NCBI GenBank assembly: GCA_029747015.1
Contig: JAKOGI010000434.1
Location: 2,501-66,500 of the forward strand
Direction of reading: 5' to 3'
Origin: Carnegiea gigantea
Lineage: Eukaryota > Streptophyta > Magnoliopsida > Caryophyllales > Cactaceae
DNA: 64,000 bases
Under the pieces are notes generated by a model, which searched no databases, was not told where the DNA came from, and was given only the letters and a program-made list of their open reading frames with translations. Numbering within the stretch: the stretch's first letter is position 1; each line of letters begins with the position of its first letter. The position numbers and the translations under genes were made by a program. Shown here piece after piece: positions 35,901 to 45,190 of this stretch.

Positions 35901-36238
35901 GTTGGAGAGAACACTACTAGGTTGTCTTTGTCACATAGTTGGGACACACTTAGCAAGTTGTGTTTTAAACCATCCACAAAATAAACATTGTCAATTGAAT
36001 GGGAGAGTGACTCACCTATCTTACCTATACCGATAATTATCCCAGATTTTTCGTTTTCAAATACTATACTCCCTCCTTCTGATGCTATAGGTGAGAGAAA
36101 ATTGGATTTTTCACCAGTCATATGTCTCGAACACCCACTGTCAACATACCACAGCTGCCTGTTCCCTAGACTGTTTCCTGCACTGTTTGCTAGGTTGTTT
36201 GCTGGGTTGTTCTCTCTCACTTTAGCCTGCAAAACAAA
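32926..36238 (-). pseudogene. pol: pol of copia copy B: protease, integrase, RT, RNase H
   Basis: In the same frame as gag, after UGA at 36241-36239. Protease: LWYVDSGCSRHMTG near 36155. Integrase: HHCC finger (HKRLGHASHSLLNKL...CDACAKGKQ), core residues in [20 protein letters not shown] and [18 protein letters not shown] 1-base insertion near 35020 shifts the frame after NNGKDALG. The 675-residue frame 34953-32926 carries [18 protein letters not shown], a variable Gln/Gly/Ser linker, RT with [29 protein letters not shown] and [13 protein letters not shown], and RNase H with YADADYAGF and the TSAINIAKN block. It ends [16 protein letters not shown]. Length and order are normal; apart from the frameshift it looks intact. 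Confidence 0.95.
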
Positions 36239-37982
36239 TCAAGGGTTAGTTTTGGGAACCCAGATCTACTTGGGTCCCATTCCTTTAGATGTGTAAATCT
36301 CATCTTTCCTAACCCACATTTGTTTTACATGTACTGAGTTCTTTTTAATGGCATACTTTCTTATAGGACAAGCATATCGATAATGCCCCGTTTTATCACA
36401 ATGAAAACAAACAATATTTTCAGGTAATCCCACATATTTGTTATTCACTGGGTAGGTCATCTTAGGCACAAAACCTAGTCCTCTTCTATTTTGACTATGA
36501 TGAGTGTTTAACCATTCCAACGCTCTTGAGGACCTGTTCCAGAGCTTGTTTGTAGCAAGGTCCGATTCTAAGTGTTTTATTTTTTCAAGCAAGTTTCTGT
36601 TTTCTTCCAGCAAAGACTCGACCTTACCTTTTAAGTCAAGAGATTCTTTTTCTAGCTCAGTCAGTTTAGTGGAACAAGTCTCTTCTTTCATGAGTAGAGT
36701 TTCTCTAAGCACATTGATGTTTTCATGCAAGGCAAGAGTCTCTTTGTCAACTTCAAGCTTTTCTAATTTAAGGGTTTCATTTTCAAGTTCTAAATCTCGA
36801 ACATCCCCTTTTAATTCAGCACATATATCCATTATATTGTACACTAATTTCTCAAGAGTTGATTTATTTAGACCACGTACCTTGTTCTTGAGTTGAGTCA
36901 GACTATCCGTTGACCCATCATCTGAATCAGTGTCACTCCTTGCCATGAGTGCCACATCAGCTTCCCCAGCTTCAGACCCTTCCTCATCCTCACTTGAATC
37001 TCCCCAGGCCGCGAGCATAGCTTTTGAGAACCTTTTCATTGAGCTGCTTACACCCTGTTTTCTGGGGTGTTTGTGTTCTTGTTCTTCCTTGTGCAGTGGG
37101 CAGTTTCTCATAATGTGGTCTAACTTACCACACTTGAAACACCCAGTGAACTGTTCCCGAGGGGTGTTCCTGGCTTTGCCGAAGTCCTTCCTTTTGATGT
37201 TTTCTTTGACTTTCTTGAAGAACTTCTTAAATTTTTGAGTCATCATGGCAATCTCCTCCTCCTCAGAATCAGAATCATCTTCTAAGGCCTTTAGTGCAAG
37301 ACCTCGTTCTCTCTTTGTCTCATCTTTCTGTTGAGAATATTTCCTAAGTTCATATGTTTGGAGGTTGCCAATCAGCTCATCTAGGGTGATCTTGTTCATG
37401 TCCTTAGCTTCTTGGACGGCCGTTACTTTCGCTTCCCAAGAATGAGGTAAAATTCTTAGGATCTTCCTTACCAATTCTTCGGTGGTGAAGGATTTTCCCA
37501 AGGATTTCAACTCATTCGTTATGTGAGCGAAGCGAGTGTACATGTCCATCACACTTTCCCGATCAACCATCTCGAATAGCTTATACTTTCTCATAAGCAA
37601 TTCAATCCGGGATTGCTTTACTTGATTGGTCCCTTCGTGAGCTACTTGCAAAGCATCCCAGATTTCTTTTGCTGACTCACATTCAGATATGCGAGTATAT
37701 TCATCAGGACCTAGGCCAAAATATAGGAGTTTCTTGGCCTTGGCATTCTTCTCCATCATCTTGTAATCTTCAGCATTGAACTCCTTAGGCTCCTTGGGGA
37801 TTGACTTTCCATCTTCAGTTGTTTTCTTAGGGATGAGTGGTCCATGCTTGATGAGCATCCATAACTCATAGTCCTCGGCTGGGATGTAGTTTTCCATCCT
37901 ATTCTTCCACCAACTATAGTGTTGGCCATTATGGTGGACAAGTTATGGATTGACCTTCAAGCATGACTTGTGGAGTACTCAT
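36239..37982 (-). pseudogene. gag: gag of copia copy B (5-bp deletion, one nonsense codon)
   Basis: The ancestral start is ATG at 37982 (MSTPQVMLEGQSIT), as in copy A. A 5-bp deletion near 37938, compared with CCTTATTTCAATGG in copy A, shifts the frame. The long open part is 37897-36266 (543 codons). It has a copia-type gag core (PDEYTRISECESAKEIWDALQ, TNELKSLGKSFTTEELVRKILR), then CFKCGKLDHIMRNC near residues 252-265. A coiled coil rich in Leu/Glu/Lys follows at about residues 330-460, then CFHCDKTGHYRYAC near 495-510. TGG has become TAG at 36268-36266, nine codons before the conserved UGA that ends gag. Confidence 0.94.
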
Positions 37983-38026
37983 CTTCAAGGATCTCTCAAA
38001 GGTGTTAGCTTTTCAAAGGAGAACCT

Positions 38027-38038
38027 GCTCTGATACCA
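38027..38038 (-). other. Primer binding site, initiator Met-tRNA (copia copy B)
   Basis: Minus strand TGGTATCAGAGC, two bases from the 5' LTR. Confidence 0.96.
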
Positions 38039-38040
38039 CT

Positions 38041-39520
38041 TGTTGAATTAGAGAGTACACAACCACAAGAGGGGGGAATTGTGGTGTCCGATTTTCGCAA
38101 GTTGCTGACAAACAGTCTTAGACCCTGTTCGCACAGGTTGTTTCTGAGATAAGCAGAAGCGAAAATCCAACAAAATTGAATGCGGAAATAATGGACACAG
38201 GATTTTTACGTGGAAAACACCTCTAGCCCAACTGAGGTTAAAAACCACGACCTACCTCGTGTAGGATTTAAACACTTCACTAAACGGGCTAATCACGTTA
38301 CAATAGTAACACACCTTGTTACAACTTGTAACACACGTAACTTGTCTTCCCTAAGACGAGTTACCCCACGTCCAAAATCCCCTTGATTTGGACACACACT
38401 CTTCTCACTCTTGTGAAAGAAGAATATAAAGGAAAAAACACCCTATTACAATGCTTCTCAACTAAGCTAATATAGGGTACAATGAAGTCCTAGTATGCCA
38501 ACTTTGAAAGCTCAATTAATTCACTCACAAGGCTCGGTTTTCTTTTCAAATGTTTTAGCTCATGAACTCAGATTTTTCTCTTTGAAAACTAATGTGTCCA
38601 AGATTGTAAGAAGCCACCTTTTATAGTGCTTGGAACACAATTCATCAAATTTTTGAAAACTAAAAAATCTGAAGAATATAGAATCCTTTACCCACAAGGG
38701 ATGGAAAAACTATTTCTGAAATTTTTGGAAACTAAAATCCTAGAGAAAATAGAATCCTTTAGCTACAAGGGGTAAGGTGACATGAGCTGAAAACACTTCC
38801 TGAACCGCGTGCATAAGGCGGTGTTCTTTAGCAGCTAGCCCATGTTTTTCTCAACTACCTTATCCACTTGCCAAAAATTGGATATTCTTTTTATTCAAAA
38901 AGATTTTGCAAATCCCTTAAGATTTTTGATAACCGTTTTTTAGGGTAAAGAATAAGATACTCCATAGAAAAATCTTTCTTGCAAATCTTTGAAGAAGCTG
39001 CTCAAAATCGAAAAGATAAAAATCGTGCAAAGCAGTTTTTCGCAGCTTATTCTGGAAACACCCTGATCGCCCTGTTTCCAGGGTTGTTCTGAAGGGTGAT
39101 CCGAAATATTTTCCGAAAAGCAAAACCGTTTCCAGTGAGTGGTAAATTAAAACTTTCTAATTGGCATATTAACAAGAGTCTAAAAATATAAAACCAAATC
39201 AGATCAAGACATCTTGTTGTAACCACTAGTCATCTTGTAGAACGACTTTGCTGCAAACACTTCACAGAACCTGTTTGTCACAGCTGCACTTATATCTTAT
39301 GTTTCAAACACTTCACAGGATATGCTTCAAAACACCTTACAGAACCTGTTCCTCACAGGTGTTCTTACATTGCTGACTTGAGTACCTGTTCTTGATAAAC
39401 CATTAGTCAAGCAGTTTTAATACATTGAGAACAGCAGTACGGTCCTGTTTGGCAAGCCTGTTTGGAGCAACAACAACAACACTTGGATTTGTTATCATCA
39501 AAACTTTATACATTCTAACA
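38041..39520 (-). repeat. 5' LTR of copia copy B
   Basis: TGTTGAATTAG...CATTCTAACA, 1480 bp, paired with 28569-30050. Confidence 0.97.
38617..38626 (-). promoter_or_regulatory. TATA box in the 5' LTR of copia copy B
   Basis: Minus strand CTATAAAAGG; transcription would start roughly 30 bases downstream, near 38590. The same box is kept in the other LTR at 29156-29147. Confidence 0.7.
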
Positions 39521-39525
39521 AAGCT

Positions 39526-41559
39526 TCATGTAGACCATTGCAAATTTATTTATTATTTTCACATATTAGTAATTAGTGATGAGTAACCACAAGAGTCAAC
39601 CTAGAAGACATGCATCAATTATTTTAGAGATGTTTGTCAAACAAGAGTGTATGTGTACTCGAGTATGGTAAAAATCCATGAATTTGTTTAGAATTGAAAA
39701 AGCAGAGAACTGTGGGCTAAATTTTGAGAAAATGAATAACATTTAACATATCAAACATGCTCATGTTGTCTAAGATTATCAACCAAATGAAACTCACTAA
39801 AACCAACTAATATATATCAATCTAGTAAACTTGCCTCATCATGAATGAAACCATAATGAAACCACCATAATGTGTCAGTGAATAAACTAACCTAAATCAG
39901 CCCTAAAATAGAAAGAATTAGGGAAACTGGGGATAGACATAACACTAGGAAGCATAGCCAAACAGAGAAATAGAGTAAGAGCAGCAACAGCAGAAAGGGA
40001 AATTTGCCATACCAGAACAAACACAACACAACAATCGAACCCAGCAAACAGAATTGAAGAGCTAGAAAACAGAACACATGAAAAGGAGCGCAGGGTTTAG
40101 GGAATGGGTTAAAATGCATCAAAGAAAACGTAAATTGATAACATAGGGCGGAAAATCAAGCTAGAACTTGAACCAGAACAGTGCAATAGGGAAGAAGGCG
40201 TAGAACCGTGAGCAGAGGCAAAACAGGGCCTTGAACCAGGATCTTAACCAACCTCAAATCAAGTGCAACTCTTAAGATCTCAGTGAACCATTTGAAATAT
40301 ATCTTAGAATTGCCAAAATCGCATCGATTACATGAAATTCAAAGGCTCAAACTTAAGTCCAAAGTTGGCAAATTAAACTGGGCATGAAAATTTGGAATTC
40401 AACAAACAATCAAAACCCTAAATTACTTAGACTGAAATTGAAACTAACTAAACCTAGAACCCTAGAAGTAAACCTAAGAAACTTAAACGGATCTATAATT
40501 CGAAATCAAAGTAGAAAAGTCGAAATAAAACCCTAAAAATTGCTCAAACTGAACTCGAAATTACTGCTAAACCCAGAATAACTTCAACTTAAACCAAGCA
40601 ACAAATACACTAAAAGAGAAGGGGAATTTGATTCAGCCACAAACAAGCTTCAATTGCTACCAAAAAAGGTGAAATCACCATAAATACGCCCCAAACTCAG
40701 GGCAAAACAGGGGAAGAAAAGGTGCACGAACAGCCAAATGAACCCATCTATGGACGAATTTAACATCAAATGTGTGAAATTTTCGGCTAGAAATGGATCT
40801 ACAATTCGCAATCAAAGCAGAAAAGTCGAAATGAAACCCTAAAAATCTCTCAAACAGAACTCGAAATTACTGCTAAAATTATCTAGAGCTCGAATTGAAA
40901 CTAACTAAACCCTAAAACTAAACCTAAAGACTTTGATTATACCTCACTGCTTTCAATTGTGCCACTGGCTTAATTTATAGCTCCTCTTCGCCTCTACTCA
41001 ACTGTCAGTTTGAGGCTTTAAGGTAGGCGGTAGGGATGATGTTGTGCTCGCGGTGCGTGGAGCGTCGATGGTGGTGAGGATGGTGTTGTGAAGGTGAGGA
41101 TGATGTGGTGGCTCTGTGAGTTCGAGAGAGAGAGATGAGTTAGAGAGAGATGAAGTGAGATGACGGGGGGGTATGGTGGTGTATTGGGCTTCTCTGCTGC
41201 CCGAAAGGAGAGAGAAAGCGAGGGATGGGGGGAAATAGCACGTGCTGCTCACGAGGCTGGGATTTTTAGGTTTTATTTTATTTTTTTGCTTTTGCCTTGT
41301 TTTTTTTTCCAATTTATTCAACGCCTACAAAATCAAATAAAATCAAATAAAAATCTAAAAATAATAATATTATGAGCATAAATCGGGTATAAAATTATCA
41401 TTAAAATATTGTATTTTTCTTCTTTCCCCACAAGGCCACAATCCACATCAAATAATTATGTTATTGCCTCAAATAATTAAATTGCACAAAAAATATAAAA
41501 AATATTTAAATTAGTATGTCAAATTACGGATGTTATAAATCATCCTTAGTTAATAAATA
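39526..41559. other. CACTA-2 internal DNA, right of the SIRE insertion
   Basis: No clear gene. 40250-40930 is rich in AAACCCTA and CGAAATTACTGCTAAA words, and an imperfect direct repeat is visible around 40500-40580 and 40800-40880. 41000-41270 has a less AT-rich block with GAGAGAGAG and, on the minus strand, a Ser/Pro-rich frame that looks like a 5' UTR or first exon. This may be more captured host sequence, but I cannot name it. Confidence 0.4.
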
Positions 41560-41684
41560 TAGAAGGAGATTTATGGGTTCCCCACACTTATGAAGTGTAG
41601 AGCTGAAAAGTTTCTGATTTTTCCTCCCGCACTTACTTAAGAGTAGCTAGATAAGTGTGGGCATATGCATTATTTTTTGTAGTG
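41560..41684. repeat. CACTA-2 right terminus
   Basis: CCCCACACTTATGAAGTGT and ATAAGTGTGGGC words, then TTTTTTGTAGTG at the end; inverted relative to the left terminus. Confidence 0.88.
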
Positions 41685-41828
41685 AATGCAAGTTAAGAAC
41701 ATATATGGTGTCCTCATGCACATATTAAGAGGAAGGTTGTAAGGTGTCACAACAACATGCCAAATTGAATAAGGCCGTGTAGATTGTGAAAATGTGGTAA
41801 ACCCATCCGCGCACAAACCAAGTCTCAC
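41685..41828 (-). pseudogene. TNP2 transposase fragment upstream of the CACTA-2 insertion
   Basis: Minus strand RLGLCADGFTTFSQSTRPYSIWHVVV and TPYNLPLNMCMRTPYMFL, the TNP2 segment that normally lies just before the IIPGP block found at 25545. The match between the two ends shows that CACTA-2 inserted in the gene. It is cut on its other side by CACTA-2b. Confidence 0.9.
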
Positions 41829-42140
41829 CACTGCAAAAAATGTTACTTCCCTCCACATTTAATTGTGCTAATAACCACACTTATGGGTGTGAAAATAGTA
41901 GTTGCCCACACTTAGGCTAAATGTGGGGAAGTCAAGTGTATGGAAGTGTTCTCCACACTTAATGAAAATGCGTGTAGAGCTACATTCTCACACTTATAAA
42001 TGCAGAGTGAGTACTCATTACCCACAATTTATGTGCAGTAATTTTATATTATGCCCACTCTGGAAGATGCAAGAAGTCATAATTTTTCCCACACTTAAAA
42101 GTGTTACTAGTGTCGTTTTAATTTTTTAAAAATTAATAAT

Positions 42141-42234
42141 GCTGGTAATTAATATAAAACTTATTGAGTTAAAAATAGAACAATTGTATATAATTGTTAT
42201 TTTTTAATTAACAATTTTTATACTAATTACCAGC
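42141..42234. repeat. Conserved hairpin in CACTA-2b
   Basis: 94-bp inverted repeat, the counterpart of 25856-25950, with the same GCTGGTAATTA...TAATTACCAGC ends. Confidence 0.85.
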
Positions 42235-43081
42235 ATCATCCTGTAGAAATGAATAAAACTAACAAACTGACAAATTAAAATAGATCAAACATCAATTAAT
42301 TAAATATAAATTACACAATAGTGCCTGAAAAAAAAAAAGCAATTGTAGACATAGCAAAAAAGACTAAGGCAATCAAAACTAAATATTCTTGCATTGATTT
42401 GAATCCATCCTGCTAATTTTTTGTTGTAGCTAGCTGATTGAAAATTTTATTACTCTATATACTACCTAAAACTGTACTTGGAAAACATACTTAACGTCCA
42501 AGAATACGTAAAAAAATCTCCATCTTCATTTTCTTCACTGAGAGAGGTTAGCTCCAAAAATGCAACCTGTTAGACAATTAAAACACAAAAAACAAAAAGA
42601 ATTATTAAAAAAGATAACCAAAGAGATTAACAATGATACAAACAGCACATCAATCCCACAAGTACATCATCAATCCACATGGTAATGGAAAAAAAATGCA
42701 CCGTTACTGAGTTCAACCAATAATAGGATTGCGATTAAGTTTAACCAACAGTAGAACCCAAGTGAGTTCATTTAAGCAATAGAAACCCAACCGAGTTCAA
42801 CCAACAATAGAACCACAATCGAGTTAAATTAGCATAGTTATATTTATTGGCAATAAAGATTTAAGAAACAAGCAGAGGCAATGGTTATGCATGTTGGCAG
42901 CAAAGATTTAAGAAACAAGCAAAAGCTTCAAAGTGATTAATAAGATCTCTTTCTATCACATGGATAAGTTTCTGATATGGATAACTTGATCAGCAATGGC
43001 ATATCCCTCCTAAATAATCTTTTGACGAACCCATAGGACCATCAAACTAACACCCAAGGACAAAGAGTATAACCTGAAACT

Positions 43082-43192
43082 TTTGTTTTCTTCAGCTCAT
43101 CAGCAGCCTTCTCTGTAGTAGCTTTCACAACTCTATTAGCTTAACTGCTAGCAAATTTCTCTCGATAAACTCCCTTTCATCATCTTTCTAAA
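43082..43192 (-). pseudogene. Exon-like fragment in CACTA-2b, unknown gene
   Basis: Between a pyrimidine-rich TTGCCTTTTAG and TTTCAG/GTTATAC, the minus strand encodes DDEREFIERNLLAVK and, after a 1-base shift, KATTEKAADELKKTKVS. The charged composition is unlike the surrounding DNA and suggests an exon, possibly captured. I do not recognise the protein. Confidence 0.3.
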
Positions 43193-43325
43193 AGGCAACC
43201 AAACCAATGACGGCTTTAAAAACCAGTAGACAAATAACAAAATATTGTCGATATTTCTTTAAAACAATTGAAGGCGGGAGGCACTTAGAACATGTATCTC
43301 CCCAAGAAATTAACATTAACAAGTA

Positions 43326-43564
43326 CAATTAGAGAAAAGCATATGTTAATCGTATTGGTCCAACACCTTTCTTAACTAAATAAATCCCTAAGCATTTTTC
43401 CTTGATTTAATTTAGAATCGGTTAATTAGAAGTTGTCAAATCAAAATCCTCGATTAAGTTATTGCTTAGCGTTTTCTGATAGAAAGGACTCGATAGATTA
43501 CTTTGGTCCCTGAGGACAATCTTTTAATCTATACTACACCACCCGTGTGCTTGCGGACGTGTGA
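43326..43564 (+). repeat. 3' LTR of the Athila-like element, last part
   Basis: Matches 10034-10272 of the 5' LTR to the end (CTTGCGGACGTGTGA). The LTR part corresponding to 9616-10033 is missing. Confidence 0.9.
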
Positions 43565-44085
43565 AAAACATACCCCTCAAAACCTAAATCATAAAGGTTG
43601 CATCTGCTCAGTGCATTGCGGAAGGCCTCAATCTTAGCATCATCTCTTTGGTTGCCCCCTATCTGCCCCTCATCAGATAATATAGCATTGAAATCAGCAA
43701 ACACACCCAGGGATCGTCTTTGTTGTTTAAATGTTGCATTGGCTCCTAAGTTTTGCACTTCTCCCCTTTTGGATATCCGTAGATACCTAGCACTCTCTAG
43801 GTAATCCGCCCATCAAGGTCTTGAAAGTCCATCTCAATGTGATTCAGGGACTTTTCCCTAAATACAATATTAAGATTATCCTTCCACCAACCACCGCTCC
43901 TCAGCTAGGCTTCTCCTTCACGGCTAACATAAATTCCATGGTCACACTGAATTCTTCTCCGAACCTTAGCCATCTCCCACTCCTTTATTTTAGTCTTTAA
44001 GAAGACTAGGTCGGGATCTTGATCAAGAATGAGGCACTTGAGGCCTCGAATCGTTCATAGGTTCCCAAGCCCATGGTAGTTCGAC
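43565..44085 (-). pseudogene. LINE ORF2, endonuclease N-terminal part (broken)
   Basis: Starts near 44085 with a decayed 'NCRGLGN' block (SNYHGLGNL), then LILDQDPDLVFLKTKIKE and DHGIYVSREGEA. Next are GIYGYP, GVFADFNAILSDEGQIGGNQ (usual GDFN) and CNLYDLGFEGYV, the apurinic endonuclease fold of plant L1 elements. The frame is broken by stops and ends at the Athila insertion; it resumes at 9043. Confidence 0.88.
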
Positions 44086-44099
44086 AACAGCAATCTCAT

Positions 44100-45190
44100 T
44101 ACTCTTGACAGGTTTATCAATAGTAACCACTTTTTCTGGGCAAGAACTATTAGCATCTACTTCCCTATCTTGAGCCTTCTTAGGATGATCTCTCTTCATG
44201 TCCTCATGGGCCTCCATTTCTCTCTTCCTACCTGCATAGGCATGCTCATGCGCAATGGATGTCATGCATGACACCTCCCGATGGCGGCTTCCATTTAATC
44301 CCCTTTTGGTCTCCCCTACCAGTAGACCCTCCACTATTCCACCATTACTTGTGGAACTATTATAATCAACACTGTCACAACTCCACCCTTTCTTTCACAA
44401 ACATTTTATCCCTCTATTAGATCTCTAAACCTCCATCCTCCTTCCCCTCTCCCTCCTCAATACCTACCCTCTCCTTTGTCTATAATCTGACTTTAGAGAA
44501 ACTTTCGACTACTTCCTCAATGCTTGGTGCTATCTTGGTCTTAGACTGCTGTTTCAGTTGAAACACTAGCTTTTAGACTACGAGGTTTTCCTCCTTGTTC
44601 CTTACCCTAGTCTTCAAACCCTTCCTCACATTGCATGGTGAAGCCTTCATCCAATCACCATAAGAGTAGACCTCATCCCCTCTTTCTTCTTTCACTTTCT
44701 CCCATGCCTCACAGTCATTTTCAATATGCTCCAACCTACTATAGAGATAGAAAAGGGTACGAATCATTAATATTTTACATCACCCAAGTCTCCTTGCCTT
44801 TGCCAAAGTTAAGACACACCTTATAGGGGAATGGTTCTCTAAGGTCTATTAGGGACCGTACCTCCTTAAAGTCATCCACTTTGACAAAGATACCAATTGA
44901 GTCTGTCACTGCCTTCATTTTCACTTCTCTCAGCCCTCAAAAGGTGGTTCATAAACCTTAAGCAAAAATGGGGCATCGGTAGGGTTTCTGCGGCTTAAGA
45001 CGGTTACATCTACCCAACCACTTCTTTAAATTCACTACACACTTATTGAAAACCTAGGGTTCCCTTTTAAAACCCCCTTCTTGTCCTTACAATGGAATAA
45101 TTGGAAGAGAAAAACATTATCAGAAACTTCCTTGGCCTTAAATCCATATGTCGGCCTCCTGATGCTTTCTATAGAAGGCATGAACATATA
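44100..45190 (-). pseudogene. LINE ORF1 (nucleic-acid binding, broken)
   Basis: Frames between 45190 and 44100 show FKAKEVSDNVFLFQLFHCKD and LNWYLCQSG-like pieces of a DUF4283-type domain. The zinc-knuckle region follows, FYLYSRLEHIENDC, then YGDWMKASP near 44690-44640. The plant consensus is 'CFxCGRLGH...C' and 'YGxWLRA', so two knuckle cysteines have become Tyr. A Glu/Lys-rich tail follows. Stops are frequent. Confidence 0.75.

Larger units (their letters stand above)
28569..39520 (-). mobile_element. SIRE-like Ty1/copia LTR retrotransposon, copy B (complete structure)
   Basis: LTRs at 28569-30050 and 38041-39520, Met-tRNA primer site, gag, pol, a third ORF and a polypurine tract give a 10,952-bp element. 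Perfect 5-bp duplication AAGCT (28564-28568 and 39521-39525). By eye the two LTRs differ at about two dozen positions plus small indels, under 2 percent, so this is the youngest element in the stack. It lies in CACTA-2. Coding lesions: a 5-bp deletion near 37938, a nonsense codon at 36268-36266, a 1-bp insertion near 35020, and a stop and two frameshifts in the third ORF. It could move only with help from another copy. Confidence 0.97.
25546..41684. mobile_element. CACTA-2, non-autonomous CACTA-type element carrying host exons
   Basis: Left end CACTACAAAAAAGG at 25546, right end TTTTTTGTAGTG at 41684, so the 5'-CACTA termini are inverted repeats. A 3-bp duplication AAT flanks it (25543-25545 and 41685-41687), as expected for the superfamily. 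Removing it joins the two TNP2 pieces. Subterminal CCACACTTA words recur at both ends. It encodes no transposase. Without the SIRE insertion (28569-39520) it is about 5.2 kb. It contains a 95-bp hairpin and RHD3-like exons. Confidence 0.92.
21047..41828 (-). mobile_element. CACTA-1 (En/Spm) DNA transposon, 5' gene end lost, with nested insertions
   Basis: The left terminus starts CACTATTAAAAAATC inside the Athila 3' LTR, followed by subterminal CCGTCGGAA-type repeats. Two minus-strand genes follow, in CACTA order for this strand: TNP2-type transposase (41828-41685 plus 25545-22985) and a Ptta/En/Spm-type second gene (22797-21950). CACTA-2 (25546-41684) lies inside TNP2. The right terminus and the start of TNP2 are missing, apparently removed by a deletion that also took part of CACTA-2b and 418 bp of the Athila LTR. 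No target duplication can be checked for that reason. Confidence 0.87.
41829..43325. mobile_element. CACTA-2b, truncated relative of CACTA-2
   Basis: Starts CACTGCAAAAAATG (one base away from CACTAC) and follows CACTA-2 for about 700 bp, including CCACACTTA repeats and the hairpin. The second terminus is missing; the sequence ends at 43325 against the tail of the Athila LTR. Family membership is clear, but the end point is a deletion junction. Confidence 0.82.
9044..43564 (+). mobile_element. Athila-like Ty3/gypsy element with nested insertions
   Basis: The 5' LTR is 9044-10272, then an Asp-tRNA-like primer site, gag, PR, RT, RH, INT, an env-position ORF and a polypurine tract. The 3' LTR is split into 20480-21046 and 43326-43564. 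The gag-PR-RT-RH-INT order with a long 3' region is typical of the Athila lineage. Target duplications are AAAAT (9039-9043) and AAAAC (43565-43569), one mismatch. The target is the LINE endonuclease. The LTR pair differs at many positions, so the insertion is old, and every coding domain has stops. Of the 34.5 kb footprint only about 10 kb is this element; the rest is later insertions. Confidence 0.9.
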
